From NCBI GenBank assembly GCA_040219935.1, contig JAVJUA010000040.1:62001-126000 (forward strand): 64,000 bases of DNA, given 5' to 3'. Below the pieces are notes generated by a model. That model was not told where the DNA came from, did not search any database, and saw only the letters and a list, made by a program, of their open reading frames with translations. Positions 34,717-42,421 of the stretch are shown here, one piece after another. Position numbers and translations under genes: made by a program. The stretch comes from UBA7803 sp040219935. Its GTDB lineage: Bacteria > Pseudomonadota > Gammaproteobacteria > Pseudomonadales > Azotimanducaceae. Each line of letters starts with the position of its first letter. The stretch's first letter is position 1.

Positions 34717-36147
34717 ATGAGCAACCATCGCAAGTTCTACATCGACGGCAAGTGGGTGGATCCGAAGGGCAAGGAAACCCTGGACGTCATCAACCCGGCC
34801 ACCGAAGAGCCCATCGCCACCATCGCCATGGGCAACAAGGAAGACGTCGACCGCGCCGTGGCGGCTGCCAAGAAGGCGTTCGAGACCTTCTCCCGCACCA
34901 CCCTGGAAGAGCGGGCCGCCCTGCTCGAGAAGATCATCGAGGCCTACAAGGCCCGCATGCAGGACATCGCCGCCACCGTCTCCCAGGAGATGGGCGCGCC
35001 TATGAGCCTGGCGAACGCTGCCCAGGCGCCGGCCGGTCTGGGGCACCTGATGTACTCGCTGAACGCCCTGAAGAGCTTTCCGTTCGAGGAGCAGGTGGGC
35101 AAGGCGCGCATCGTCCGTGAGCCCATCGGCGTCTGCGGCCTGATCACGCCGTGGAACTGGCCGCTGAACCAGATCGCCGCCAAGGTGGGCCCGGCCATCG
35201 CCGCCGGCTGCACCATGGTGCTGAAGCCGTCCGAAGTGGCGCCGCTGAATGCCATTCTGTTCGCCGAGGTCATGGACGCCGCCGGGGTGCCCCCGGGCGT
35301 CTTCAACCTGATTCACGGCGACGGCCCGACGGTGGGTGTTGCCATGTCGTCGCATCCGGACGTCGACATGATGTCGTTCACCGGCTCCACCCGGGCCGGC
35401 ATCTCGGTGGCCCAGGAAGCGGCCAAGACCGTCAAGCGCGTGGCCCAGGAGCTGGGCGGCAAGTCGCCGAACCTGATCCTCGACGATGCCAGCTTTCCCG
35501 AGGTGATCGCCCGCGACACCTTCGGGGTGTGCATGAACACCGGCCAGTCGTGCAATGCGCCGACCCGCATGCTGGTGCCCATGGCGCGCATGGAAGAGGC
35601 CGCCGCCATCGCCAAGGCCACCGCCGAGAAGATCAAGGTGGGCGATCCCAGCAGCCCCGACACCCAGATCGGGCCGCTGGTCTCCGAGACCCAGTTCAAC
35701 AAGGTGCAGGCGCTGATCCAGAAGGGCATCGACGAAGGCGCCAAGCTCGAGACCGGCGGCGTCGGCCGCCCCGACGGGCTGAACCGCGGCTACTTCGTGA
35801 AGCCGACCATCTTCTCCAACGTCAGCAACGAGATGACCATTGCCCGTGAGGAGATCTTCGGGCCGGTGCTGTCGCTGATCGGCTACAAGGACGAGGAAGA
35901 CGCGATCCGCATCGCCAACGACACCGTCTACGGCCTGTCCGCCTATGTGAGCTCCGGCGATCTGGAGCACGCCGCCAAGGTGGGCCGTCAGATCCGTGCC
36001 GGCAACGTGCACCTGAACGGCGCCGGGGTCGACCCGGGCGCGCCGTTCGGCGGCTACAAGCAGTCGGGCAACGGCCGTGAGTTCAGCAAGTGGGGCCTCG
36101 AGGAGTTCCTCGAGACCAAGGCACTGCTGGGCTACAACGCCGCCTGA
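34717..36147 (+). CDS. NAD(P)-dependent aldehyde dehydrogenase
   Basis: A 476-residue class 3-fold aldehyde dehydrogenase with the catalytic Cys279 in NTGQSCNAP, the general base Glu245 in QELGGKSPN, the cofactor segment TPWNWPLNQI and SFTGSTRAGISV, and a C-terminal PFGGYKQSGNGRE. It oxidises an aldehyde to an acid in the cytoplasm; the substrate is not specified by sequence. The strong GAGGAGG is slightly far (12 bases) from this ATG; the GTG at 34696 overlaps it and is unlikely. Converges on the aminotransferase. Confidence 0.95.
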   Translation: MSNHRKFYIDGKWVDPKGKETLDVINPATEEPIATIAMGNKEDVDRAVAAAKKAFETFSRTTLEERAALLEKIIEAYKARMQDIAATVSQEMGAPMSLANAAQAPAGLGHLMYSLNALKSFPFEEQVGKARIVREPIGVCGLITPWNWPLNQIAAKVGPAIAAGCTMVLKPSEVAPLNAILFAEVMDAAGVPPGVFNLIHGDGPTVGVAMSSHPDVDMMSFTGSTRAGISVAQEAAKTVKRVAQELGGKSPNLILDDASFPEVIARDTFGVCMNTGQSCNAPTRMLVPMARMEEAAAIAKATAEKIKVGDPSSPDTQIGPLVSETQFNKVQALIQKGIDEGAKLETGGVGRPDGLNRGYFVKPTIFSNVSNEMTIAREEIFGPVLSLIGYKDEEDAIRIANDTVYGLSAYVSSGDLEHAAKVGRQIRAGNVHLNGAGVDPGAPFGGYKQSGNGREFSKWGLEEFLETKALLGYNAA

Positions 36148-36174
36148 GGCGCGCCTTCGAAAGCGCTGACGTGA

Positions 36175-37401
36175 CTAAGCGGCCCGGGCAATCCGGGCCG
36201 CTTGCCTTACGGCCTCCAGCACCCGCGCCAGATCCTCGTCATCGTGACGCAGGCACAGGAAGCCGTGGTGGCGGGGATGGGCGAACACGCCGGATCGGGC
36301 GAGACGTCCGTAGAAGGCGTCGCGCCGCCGGGCCTGATCGCTGCCAAGGTCGGGATCGAAGTGCAGGAACGGCATCTGCGGGTAGGGGGACAGCGTCACC
36401 GGCAGGCCGAACTCATCGACGATGGCGGCCAGCCCCTCAGCAAGGTCGCTGCCGCGGCGCGCCAGCGTCGATGCCACGTCCCGTTCTTCCAGCATGCGCA
36501 ACGTGGCCAGCGCGGCCGCCATTTCCATGCCGTTGGAGAAGTAGGTGGAGGAGATGAACGTGCGCCGCGCGCTTTCCATCACCGCACGCCTGCCCACCAG
36601 CGCGGCCAGCGGGTAGCCGTTGGCCATGGCCTTGCCCAGGGCGGTGAGGTCGGGCGTCACGCCGTACAGGGCCTGGGCGCCGCCGGCGTGGACGCGAAAG
36701 CCGCTGCGCACCTCGTCGAAGATCAGCACCACCTGGTGCTCGTCGGCCAGCGCCCGCAGAGCCTCCAGGAACCCGGGGGCGGGCACCTCGATCTGGCGGT
36801 CGAAGTCGTGGCCGATGGGCGTGACGATGATGCCGGCCACGCTGCCGCGATGCCGGCGCAGCAGGTCCTCCACCTGGTCGGCCCGATTGTAGGTGAACGG
36901 CACGACCTCGGCCGGCACCCGTGCCGGCACGCCGGGATCGTCCTCCACGCACCAGTCGTGCCAGCCGTGATAGCCGCAGCGCAGCATCAGCGTGCGTCCG
37001 GTGTGCGCCCGGGCGATGCGAACCGCGGCGCTGGTGGCGCCGGAGCCGGTCTTGAAGAACAGCGCCTGCTCCGCGCTCGGCACGCGGCGGGTGAGCGCCT
37101 CCGCAAGCTCTACCATCAGCGGCTCGGGCAGGTTCAGGCAGAAGCCGGCCGCCGCCCGATCGCTGGCGGCCCGGTCGATGTCGGGCTCGCCATGACCGAC
37201 GATCACGGGGCCATAGCCCAGCAGCAGATCGACGAAGTCGTTGCCGTCCACGTCCGAGACGCGGCCGCCACGGCCTCCGCTCAGCAGGATGGGATAGGCG
37301 CCCGGCACGAAGTTCTCCGGCGCGCGGATGCCGGGCACGCCGCCGGGGATCACCCGGCGCGCGCGCTCATACAGACGTTCGGATTCCCGGTAGCTGACCA
37401 T
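36175..37401 (-). CDS. Class III aminotransferase related to glutamate-1-semialdehyde aminomutase
   Basis: A 408-residue PLP enzyme with YERARRVIPGGV near the start, the glycine-rich KTGSGATSAAVRIARAHTG, the aspartate in VLIFDEVRSGFR and the PLP Lys in TALGKAMANGYPLAAL. These fit the HemL-like branch, but the general position in a catabolic region also allows an omega-aminotransferase. The ATG at 37401 has GGTGGAG six bases upstream, better than the upstream ATG codons at 37416 and 37428. A HemL role in heme synthesis is not established by neighbours. Confidence 0.86.
   Translation of the reverse strand: MVSYRESERLYERARRVIPGGVPGIRAPENFVPGAYPILLSGGRGGRVSDVDGNDFVDLLLGYGPVIVGHGEPDIDRAASDRAAAGFCLNLPEPLMVELAEALTRRVPSAEQALFFKTGSGATSAAVRIARAHTGRTLMLRCGYHGWHDWCVEDDPGVPARVPAEVVPFTYNRADQVEDLLRRHRGSVAGIIVTPIGHDFDRQIEVPAPGFLEALRALADEHQVVLIFDEVRSGFRVHAGGAQALYGVTPDLTALGKAMANGYPLAALVGRRAVMESARRTFISSTYFSNGMEMAAALATLRMLEERDVASTLARRGSDLAEGLAAIVDEFGLPVTLSPYPQMPFLHFDPDLGSDQARRRDAFYGRLARSGVFAHPRHHGFLCLRHDDEDLARVLEAVRQAARIARAA
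36177..36203. terminator. Hairpin at convergent gene ends, probable terminator
   Basis: AAGCGGCCCGG pairs perfectly with CCGGGCCGCTT around GCAAT. It starts 29 bases after the aldehyde dehydrogenase stop and runs into the last codons of the convergent aminotransferase gene, including its stop. No long T tract follows, so it is a likely but unproven bidirectional terminator. Confidence 0.55.
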
Positions 37402-37567
37402 GCGCGGCTCCACCATGCCTGCCCGCATGGTTCGCCTAACCGGAAGCAACCGCCATCCGGGATGTCCGCAGGTCGAGCCGGCTACGGCTGCGGGTCGGCA
37501 GGGGGCGGGTCTCGCCAGAGATCGCGCTTCGGCGTAGGCTTCCAGCAATCGGCGGGGGAGGGGCGTC

Positions 37568-37942
37568 ATGACGTTCTGGCGGGTCTGGGCGGCGCTGCTG
37601 GGGTCGTCGCTGATGATCGGAGAGACCATTCGCAGCTGGGGCCAGGGGCGTAACCTGCTGTTCGTGCTGGACGACTTCGTGATCGGCATCCCGCTGGTGG
37701 TGGTCGCGGTGCTGATGGGGCGGCCGACACCGGCGCGGTGGTGTGCGTTTGCGGCGTCGTTCGCGGCGGCCGCCGGCATGCTCTACGGCAGCTTCTTCGG
37801 CAAGCTGGTGGACCTCTCCAGCCCGGCTTCCAGCAACATCGAGATCCGGCTGCTGACGGCCCTCATCGGGCTGGCATTCGTGTCTTCGCTGCTGGGTGTC
37901 GTGGCGAGCGTGCGCATGGCTTCATCGCAACACTTCCGCTGA
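37568..37942 (+). CDS. Small four-helix membrane protein
   Basis: A 124-residue protein with about four hydrophobic helices (near residues 4-18, 30-50, 58-78 and 93-115) and no family I can name. GGGGAGGGG precedes the ATG at a good distance, which supports real translation. It is divergent from the aminotransferase and converges on an MFS gene. Role unknown, inner membrane expected. Confidence 0.7.
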   Translation: MTFWRVWAALLGSSLMIGETIRSWGQGRNLLFVLDDFVIGIPLVVVAVLMGRPTPARWCAFAASFAAAAGMLYGSFFGKLVDLSSPASSNIEIRLLTALIGLAFVSSLLGVVASVRMASSQHFR

Positions 37943-37966
37943 TGCCGGCAGACGAGGCGCAGCCTC

Positions 37967-39613
37967 TCAGCCCCGCTTGGCGGTCACCACCTCTTCACCC
38001 AGCGCACGCGCCCGCTCGAGGCGGTTGGCCTCGTCCGTCGGCAGGTGGCGCATGGCCATGTAGAGCAGCACCGCGGTCAGCAGGAACATGGCCTGACCCC
38101 AGGCCATGGCGTCGGTGAGGGCCGCGGCCGGATCCGCACCGGCCAGGGTGAACAGGTCGCTGAGCTTGCCCATGAGGTAGGGACCCAGCGCCAGACCGAT
38201 GATGGTGTTCATCAGCAGGAACCAGGCACCGGCGACCGCGCGCATGCGCGGCATGACCAGGTCGTTGGCGGTGGTGGGGGCGATGGACACCCACATGGCC
38301 GCGGGGATGTGGTAGGCGAAGTTAAGGAAGTAGGCCATGGCCAGGCTGTCGGTGTAGAGCATCCACAGCACCATGGGGCCGGTGAGGGCGATGGTGATCA
38401 TGCCGACCATCAGCCGGCCGTTCACCCGGGTGGCCTTGAGGCGGTCGCCCAGCACGCCGCCCGACACCACGCCGATCAGACCGCCGATGGCGTTGCCCAG
38501 ACCCACGTACAAACCCACGTCCGAGGCGCTGGCGCCGTGCACGCGCATCAGGAACGGCGCAGTCCAGAAGCTGGTGCCGTAGGTGACGAAGGCGATGGTG
38601 GGAAACGCCAGCGTGGTGTAGATGAGCGCCTTGCTGCGGAAGATCATCTCGAAGGTGGCGCGGTCGCGGCCGGCCATGCCCTGGGCCCAGCTCACGGTCA
38701 CGTAAACGGCCACGCCCAGCGCCAGCCACTGGGCGACGCTGCCGGTCCAGACGATCAGCAGCCAGCTCACCGCGGCCACGATCACCGCGGCGGCCAGGTT
38801 CAGCCGCAGCGACGCGCCGTGGCGCCACACGCTCCAGATGGTGAACGGCGGAATCACCGCCGCCAGTTCGGTGCCGAGCACCTTGAAGGGGGCCGGATGC
38901 TTCGGCGTCACCAGACCCTCGCTCTGGCCGCGCATGGGCTCGCGCAGCAGCCGCACCACCCCGGCCAGCAGGATGCCGGGCGCGCCCACGGCCATGAACG
39001 CCACGTGCCAGCCCTTCAGACCGAACGGCGCGGTGGCCGGGTCGGGAAATGCCGTGGCCCAGGCGTCGAGAATCCAGCCGCCCAGGAACAGTCCGATGCC
39101 GCCGCCCAGGTAGACGCCGCTGGAGTAGATGCCGATCACCGTGGCCCGGTGGCGCGGGTGGTAGTAGTCCGAGAGCATGGAGTAGGCGGCCGGCGACGCG
39201 CTGGCCTCGCCGATGCCGACGCCGATGCGGTACAGGGCCAGGGCGGGGAACGAACGGGCGAGCCCTGACAGCGCGGTCATGGCGCTCCAGAACAGCAGCC
39301 CGGCGCTGACCAGGCTGCGGCGCACCCAGACGTCGGCAAAGCGCGCCAGGGGGATGCCGAAGACGGCGTAGAACACGGCGAACGCCGTGCCGTACAGGAA
39401 GCCCATCTGCGCGTCGGTGACGCCGAGATCGGCTTTGATGTCCTCGGCCAGAATCGACAGGATGTTGCGGTCGATGAAGTTGAAGACGTACACCACCACC
39501 AGCACGCCCAGCACCAGGTGCGCGTAGGGGCCGCCGCTGGGCGGTGCGTCGTCGGGCAGCGGCTGGCTGTCCGGCGGCGCTGGTGTCGGCGCCGAATCGG
39601 CTTTGTCGGTCAT
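37967..39613 (-). CDS. MFS transporter (spinster/ACS-like)
   Basis: A 548-residue transporter with twelve helices. The first helix contains YVFNFIDRNILSILAEDIK, common in the spinster and anion:cation symporter groups, and ARFADVWVRRSLVSAGL is the loop 2-3 motif. A long central loop and an extra hydrophilic N-terminus (Pro-rich, about 30 residues) add length. GGGGGAG precedes the ATG. Spinster-like carriers move lipids or organic anions; the substrate is not clear. Confidence 0.86.
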   Translation of the reverse strand: MTDKADSAPTPAPPDSQPLPDDAPPSGGPYAHLVLGVLVVVYVFNFIDRNILSILAEDIKADLGVTDAQMGFLYGTAFAVFYAVFGIPLARFADVWVRRSLVSAGLLFWSAMTALSGLARSFPALALYRIGVGIGEASASPAAYSMLSDYYHPRHRATVIGIYSSGVYLGGGIGLFLGGWILDAWATAFPDPATAPFGLKGWHVAFMAVGAPGILLAGVVRLLREPMRGQSEGLVTPKHPAPFKVLGTELAAVIPPFTIWSVWRHGASLRLNLAAAVIVAAVSWLLIVWTGSVAQWLALGVAVYVTVSWAQGMAGRDRATFEMIFRSKALIYTTLAFPTIAFVTYGTSFWTAPFLMRVHGASASDVGLYVGLGNAIGGLIGVVSGGVLGDRLKATRVNGRLMVGMITIALTGPMVLWMLYTDSLAMAYFLNFAYHIPAAMWVSIAPTTANDLVMPRMRAVAGAWFLLMNTIIGLALGPYLMGKLSDLFTLAGADPAAALTDAMAWGQAMFLLTAVLLYMAMRHLPTDEANRLERARALGEEVVTAKRG

Positions 39614-39698
39614 GCACGCTCCCCCTGTCGTGGCATGGCACGGTTCAATTCGGCAAACGTAGCAGGTCCGGCGCCTGCGAGCCCAGCGTCCCGAGCCG

Positions 39699-40130
39699 CT
39701 AAGGCGTCGGCCGGGTGACCAGGAATGTGGCGATGCACACGAACAGCACGCCGGTGATGGTTGGGATCACCCAGGTGCTGGTCTGGACGAACATGATGAG
39801 CCAACTGATCACCAGCAGGACGCAGGCGGTCAGCTTGGCGCGGGTCGACACCGCGCGCTTCTGCTCCCACGCCACCAGCGCCGAGCCGAAGGCCGGGTGT
39901 TCGTAGAGCCAGCGGTGCAGCGCCGGCGAGCCTTTGGGGGCCGCCCAGGCCGCGATCAGCAGGAACGGCGTGGTGGGCAGCAGCGGCAGAAAGGCGCCGA
40001 CGATGCCGAGACCGGTGAACAGGTAGGCCAGGGCGAGGTGCAGCGGGCTGCGACGAAACGGCCCGGCCGGCATGCTGCTACCCGGCTGCTCGCCGATGTC
40101 CTGCTGGGACGTGTGGTCGGAGTGTGCCAT
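39699..40130 (-). CDS. DUF454 (YbaN-like) inner membrane protein
   Basis: A 143-residue protein with a central AYLFTGLGIVGAFLPLLPTTPFLLIAAWA block, the family signature of DUF454/YbaN. WLYEHPAFGSALVAWEQKRAVSTRAK and two C-terminal helices follow. The family is widespread but of unknown function. Ten bases separate it from the next minus-strand gene, so the two may be co-transcribed. Confidence 0.88.
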   Translation of the reverse strand: MAHSDHTSQQDIGEQPGSSMPAGPFRRSPLHLALAYLFTGLGIVGAFLPLLPTTPFLLIAAWAAPKGSPALHRWLYEHPAFGSALVAWEQKRAVSTRAKLTACVLLVISWLIMFVQTSTWVIPTITGVLFVCIATFLVTRPTP

Positions 40131-40141
40131 GACCGTCGCGG

Positions 40142-40627
40142 TTAGAGGCTTACTCCGAAGGTGAGCAGCAGCCCGGCGGTGCCGAGCGGGACCACCTGCA
40201 CGCGCGACCGCTCCATCTGGTAGCCAACGGCCGGCAGCAGGGCGGGCGCGATGCCGCGGCGGTGGTTGAGCGGAATCTTGTTGTGGTACGGGTCCTTGTA
40301 ACCCAGCAGCACGCCGCCCGTGAGCTTCAGGTACACCCGTTCCGGCGTGAACGCCGGGAACCAGCGCTTACCTACGTAGAGATACTGACTGCGCTGATCG
40401 AAAGAATTGTTGAACATCACCCCGCCGATGCTCCACAGCGACTCGCGTTCCCAATCGGCGCCGAACAGCCAGGGGCGGTTGTTGTGCTCCGGATCCTTGC
40501 TGTAGTGAAAGACGGCAGGACCGAACTTCAGGGTCAGGGTGCCGTTGCCGCTTTCGGCGCCGCCCTGGCCGGCGGCTGGAGAGGCTGCGGCCAGCAGCGC
40601 GGCGACCAGCAGAAGTTGTCTGACCAT
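40142..40627 (-). CDS. Probable outer-membrane protein, PagP-like fold
   Basis: A 161-residue protein. A signal peptide (ending AAASPAAGQ) is followed by GPAVFHYSKDPEHNNRPWLFGADWE, an Arg/aromatic strand pattern and an unpaired-looking C-terminal LLLTFGVSL. Similar small proteins are often annotated as sn-glycerol-3-phosphate transporters; the layout fits a PagP-like eight-strand barrel, but I see no proven catalytic set. GGGAG lies five bases before the ATG at 40627. The frame is open to 40666, but the signal peptide begins at 40627. Confidence 0.7.
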   Translation of the reverse strand: MVRQLLLVAALLAAASPAAGQGGAESGNGTLTLKFGPAVFHYSKDPEHNNRPWLFGADWERESLWSIGGVMFNNSFDQRSQYLYVGKRWFPAFTPERVYLKLTGGVLLGYKDPYHNKIPLNHRRGIAPALLPAVGYQMERSRVQVVPLGTAGLLLTFGVSL

Positions 40628-40727
40628 GATGTCTCCCGTCGGTCCGAGGACCGGTTGGTGCGGCATGATACCGGGTCACGGCCGGCTCGGGGGCGCGATC
40701 AACAGCCGAAAACCAAGGGAGAACGAC

Positions 40728-40888
40728 ATGTCCGACATTCAGGAGATCTCGCCTACCTGAACAAGCGCCCGGGCACGCTGGCGGTGATGGGCCGTCGCGG
40801 TCTGTCCCCCATCAAATCGCTGCTGCTCGGCAGCGTCAGCGACAAGGTGGTGCGGCACGCGACCAACCCGGTGCTGGTGGTCAACTGA
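40728..40888 (+). pseudogene. Universal stress protein remnant
   Basis: The frame ending at 40888 encodes RPGTLAVMGRRGLSPIKSLLLGSVSDKVVRHATNPVLVVN, split here by name only, which is the C-terminal third of a UspA-type protein (ATP-binding GRRG and GS loops). The frame has no in-frame upstream ATG that gives a Usp start. A start with a good ribosome-binding site (AAGGGAG) at 40728 reads only ten codons in another frame. A large internal deletion with a frame change is the simplest reading. It lies between two minus-strand genes. Not expected to be functional. Confidence 0.72.
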
Positions 40889-40892
40889 GGTT

Positions 40893-41537
40893 TCAGTGCG
40901 ACCAGCCCTCGGCGCCGATCAGGGGCACGAAGCGCACGGCCTCCAGGTCTTCCGTGTCGAATCCGTCGCCGGTGCGGGTGACCCGCACCAGCCTCTGCAT
41001 GCCGCGGCTCTGGCCCACCGGGATCACCAGCCGGCCTCCGGGCGCGAGCTGATCGCGCAGCGTTGCCGGCACGTCGGGCCCGCCGGCGGACACCAGGATG
41101 GCATCGAACGGGGACGCTTCCGGCCAGCCCAGGGTGCCGTCGCCGCAGCGCACGTGCACCCGTTCGTAGCCGGCCGCCGCCAGGGTGTCAGCCGCCGCCT
41201 CGGCCAGCGTCGCCAGCCGCTCCACGGTGTAGACCTCGGTGGCGATCTCGGCGAGCACGGCGGCCGCGTAACCGGAACCGGTACCGATCTCCAGGACGCG
41301 CTCGCCGCCCTCGAGGGCCAGCGCGGCCACCATGTAGGCGACGATGAACGGTTGCGAGATGGTCTGACCGTCGCCGATGGGCAGCGGCGCGTCGTCGTAG
41401 GCATTGGCCTGCAGCGTGGCGGGCACGAATCGCTCCCGCGGCACCCGGCCCATGGCCGCCAGCACTCGTGCGTCGTCAATGCCGCGAGCGGCGATCTGAT
41501 CCTGCACCATCCGTTGACGCTGGCGGCTGCCGTCCAT
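40893..41537 (-). CDS. pcm: Protein-L-isoaspartate O-methyltransferase
   Basis: A 214-residue SAM methyltransferase that starts repair of isoaspartyl residues. RERFVPATLQANAYDDAPLPIGDGQTISQPFIVAYM and the SAM loop VLEIGTGSGYAAAVLAEIA are diagnostic. VSAGGPDVPATLRDQLAPGGRLVIPVG is motif III. The ATG at 41537 has GGTGAG close by and overlaps the stop of the transglutaminase gene in TGATG. It is the last gene of the coupled minus-strand set that includes ATP-grasp and ligase domains. The frame is open upstream but that region belongs to the transglutaminase. Confidence 0.95.
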   Translation of the reverse strand: MDGSRQRQRMVQDQIAARGIDDARVLAAMGRVPRERFVPATLQANAYDDAPLPIGDGQTISQPFIVAYMVAALALEGGERVLEIGTGSGYAAAVLAEIATEVYTVERLATLAEAAADTLAAAGYERVHVRCGDGTLGWPEASPFDAILVSAGGPDVPATLRDQLAPGGRLVIPVGQSRGMQRLVRVTRTGDGFDTEDLEAVRFVPLIGAEGWSH

Positions 41538-42421
41538 CAGCTCACCGCGATCATGGGCACGACGTCTACGGACACGGCGACCTCGTGGGCGCCGCCGCCG
41601 AAGATGAAGCCGCTCACCGGGCTGACGTCGCCATAGTCGCGGCCCCATGCCAGGGTCACGTGATCGAGGTTGGTGATCAGGTTGTTGGTGGGGTCGAAGT
41701 CCACCCAGCCGAGTTCCGGGCACCAGACCGACAGCCACGCATGGGATTCGTCGGCGCCCTTGAGCTTCTCCTTGCCGGCCGGCGGATGCGTCATCAGATA
41801 GCCGCTGATGTAGCGGGCCGGCAGGCCGAGGGCGCGCAGGCAGGCAATCTGCAGGTGCGCGAAGTCCTGACAGACGCCCTTCTTCAGCTTCAGCACCTCC
41901 AGCACCGGCGTGTAGACGTCGGTGACCCCGCCCTGATACGTGAACTCCTCGTAGATGCGCGTGGTCAGCGCCATCACCGCCTCCAGCAGCGGCCGCCCGG
42001 GCGTGAAGGATCGCAGCGCGTAGTCCCGAAGTTCGGCATGCACCCCCACGAACGGTGAGGCGAAGCAGTACTGGGACGCGCTCAGTGCCTCGTTGTTGGT
42101 GGGCGTCTGCATGCTCTGCGCCACCACCTCCCAGGCCGGCGAGAAGTCGAGCATGATGCTCATGCCCGGCAGCACCTCTACCTGAGACTGGCCCAGCACC
42201 ACCAGCTCACGGTGCGGCTCCTGCACGGTGAGGAATTCCACCTCGTTGCCGAAGTAGTCGACCCAGCTTCGCTGCACGAACGGACTCGGCGTCACCGTCA
42301 GCGTGACGTCCGTGACGTTCTGGCGGTTGGAGCGCCGCGGCCGCAGCTTCAGTAGCTGATGAGAGATGGACACCGGCGAGGCGTAGCGGAAGCGCGTCTC
42401 GTGGCGCACGTCATAGAGCAT
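41537..42421 (-). CDS. Transglutaminase-like protein
   Basis: A 294-residue protein with a bacterial transglutaminase N-terminal domain (YDVRHETRFRYASPVSISHQLLKLRPR). The catalytic core has Cys in KKGVCQDFAHLQIACLRALG, then His in ESHAWLSVW and Asp in VDFDPTNN. Such proteins act as proteases or peptide-bond-forming enzymes. It lies in a fixed order with ATP-grasp/alpha-E and DUF2126 proteins, a set proposed in the literature on comparative genomics to make or modify peptides. It overlaps both neighbours. Confidence 0.9.
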   Translation of the reverse strand: MLYDVRHETRFRYASPVSISHQLLKLRPRRSNRQNVTDVTLTVTPSPFVQRSWVDYFGNEVEFLTVQEPHRELVVLGQSQVEVLPGMSIMLDFSPAWEVVAQSMQTPTNNEALSASQYCFASPFVGVHAELRDYALRSFTPGRPLLEAVMALTTRIYEEFTYQGGVTDVYTPVLEVLKLKKGVCQDFAHLQIACLRALGLPARYISGYLMTHPPAGKEKLKGADESHAWLSVWCPELGWVDFDPTNNLITNLDHVTLAWGRDYGDVSPVSGFIFGGGAHEVAVSVDVVPMIAVS

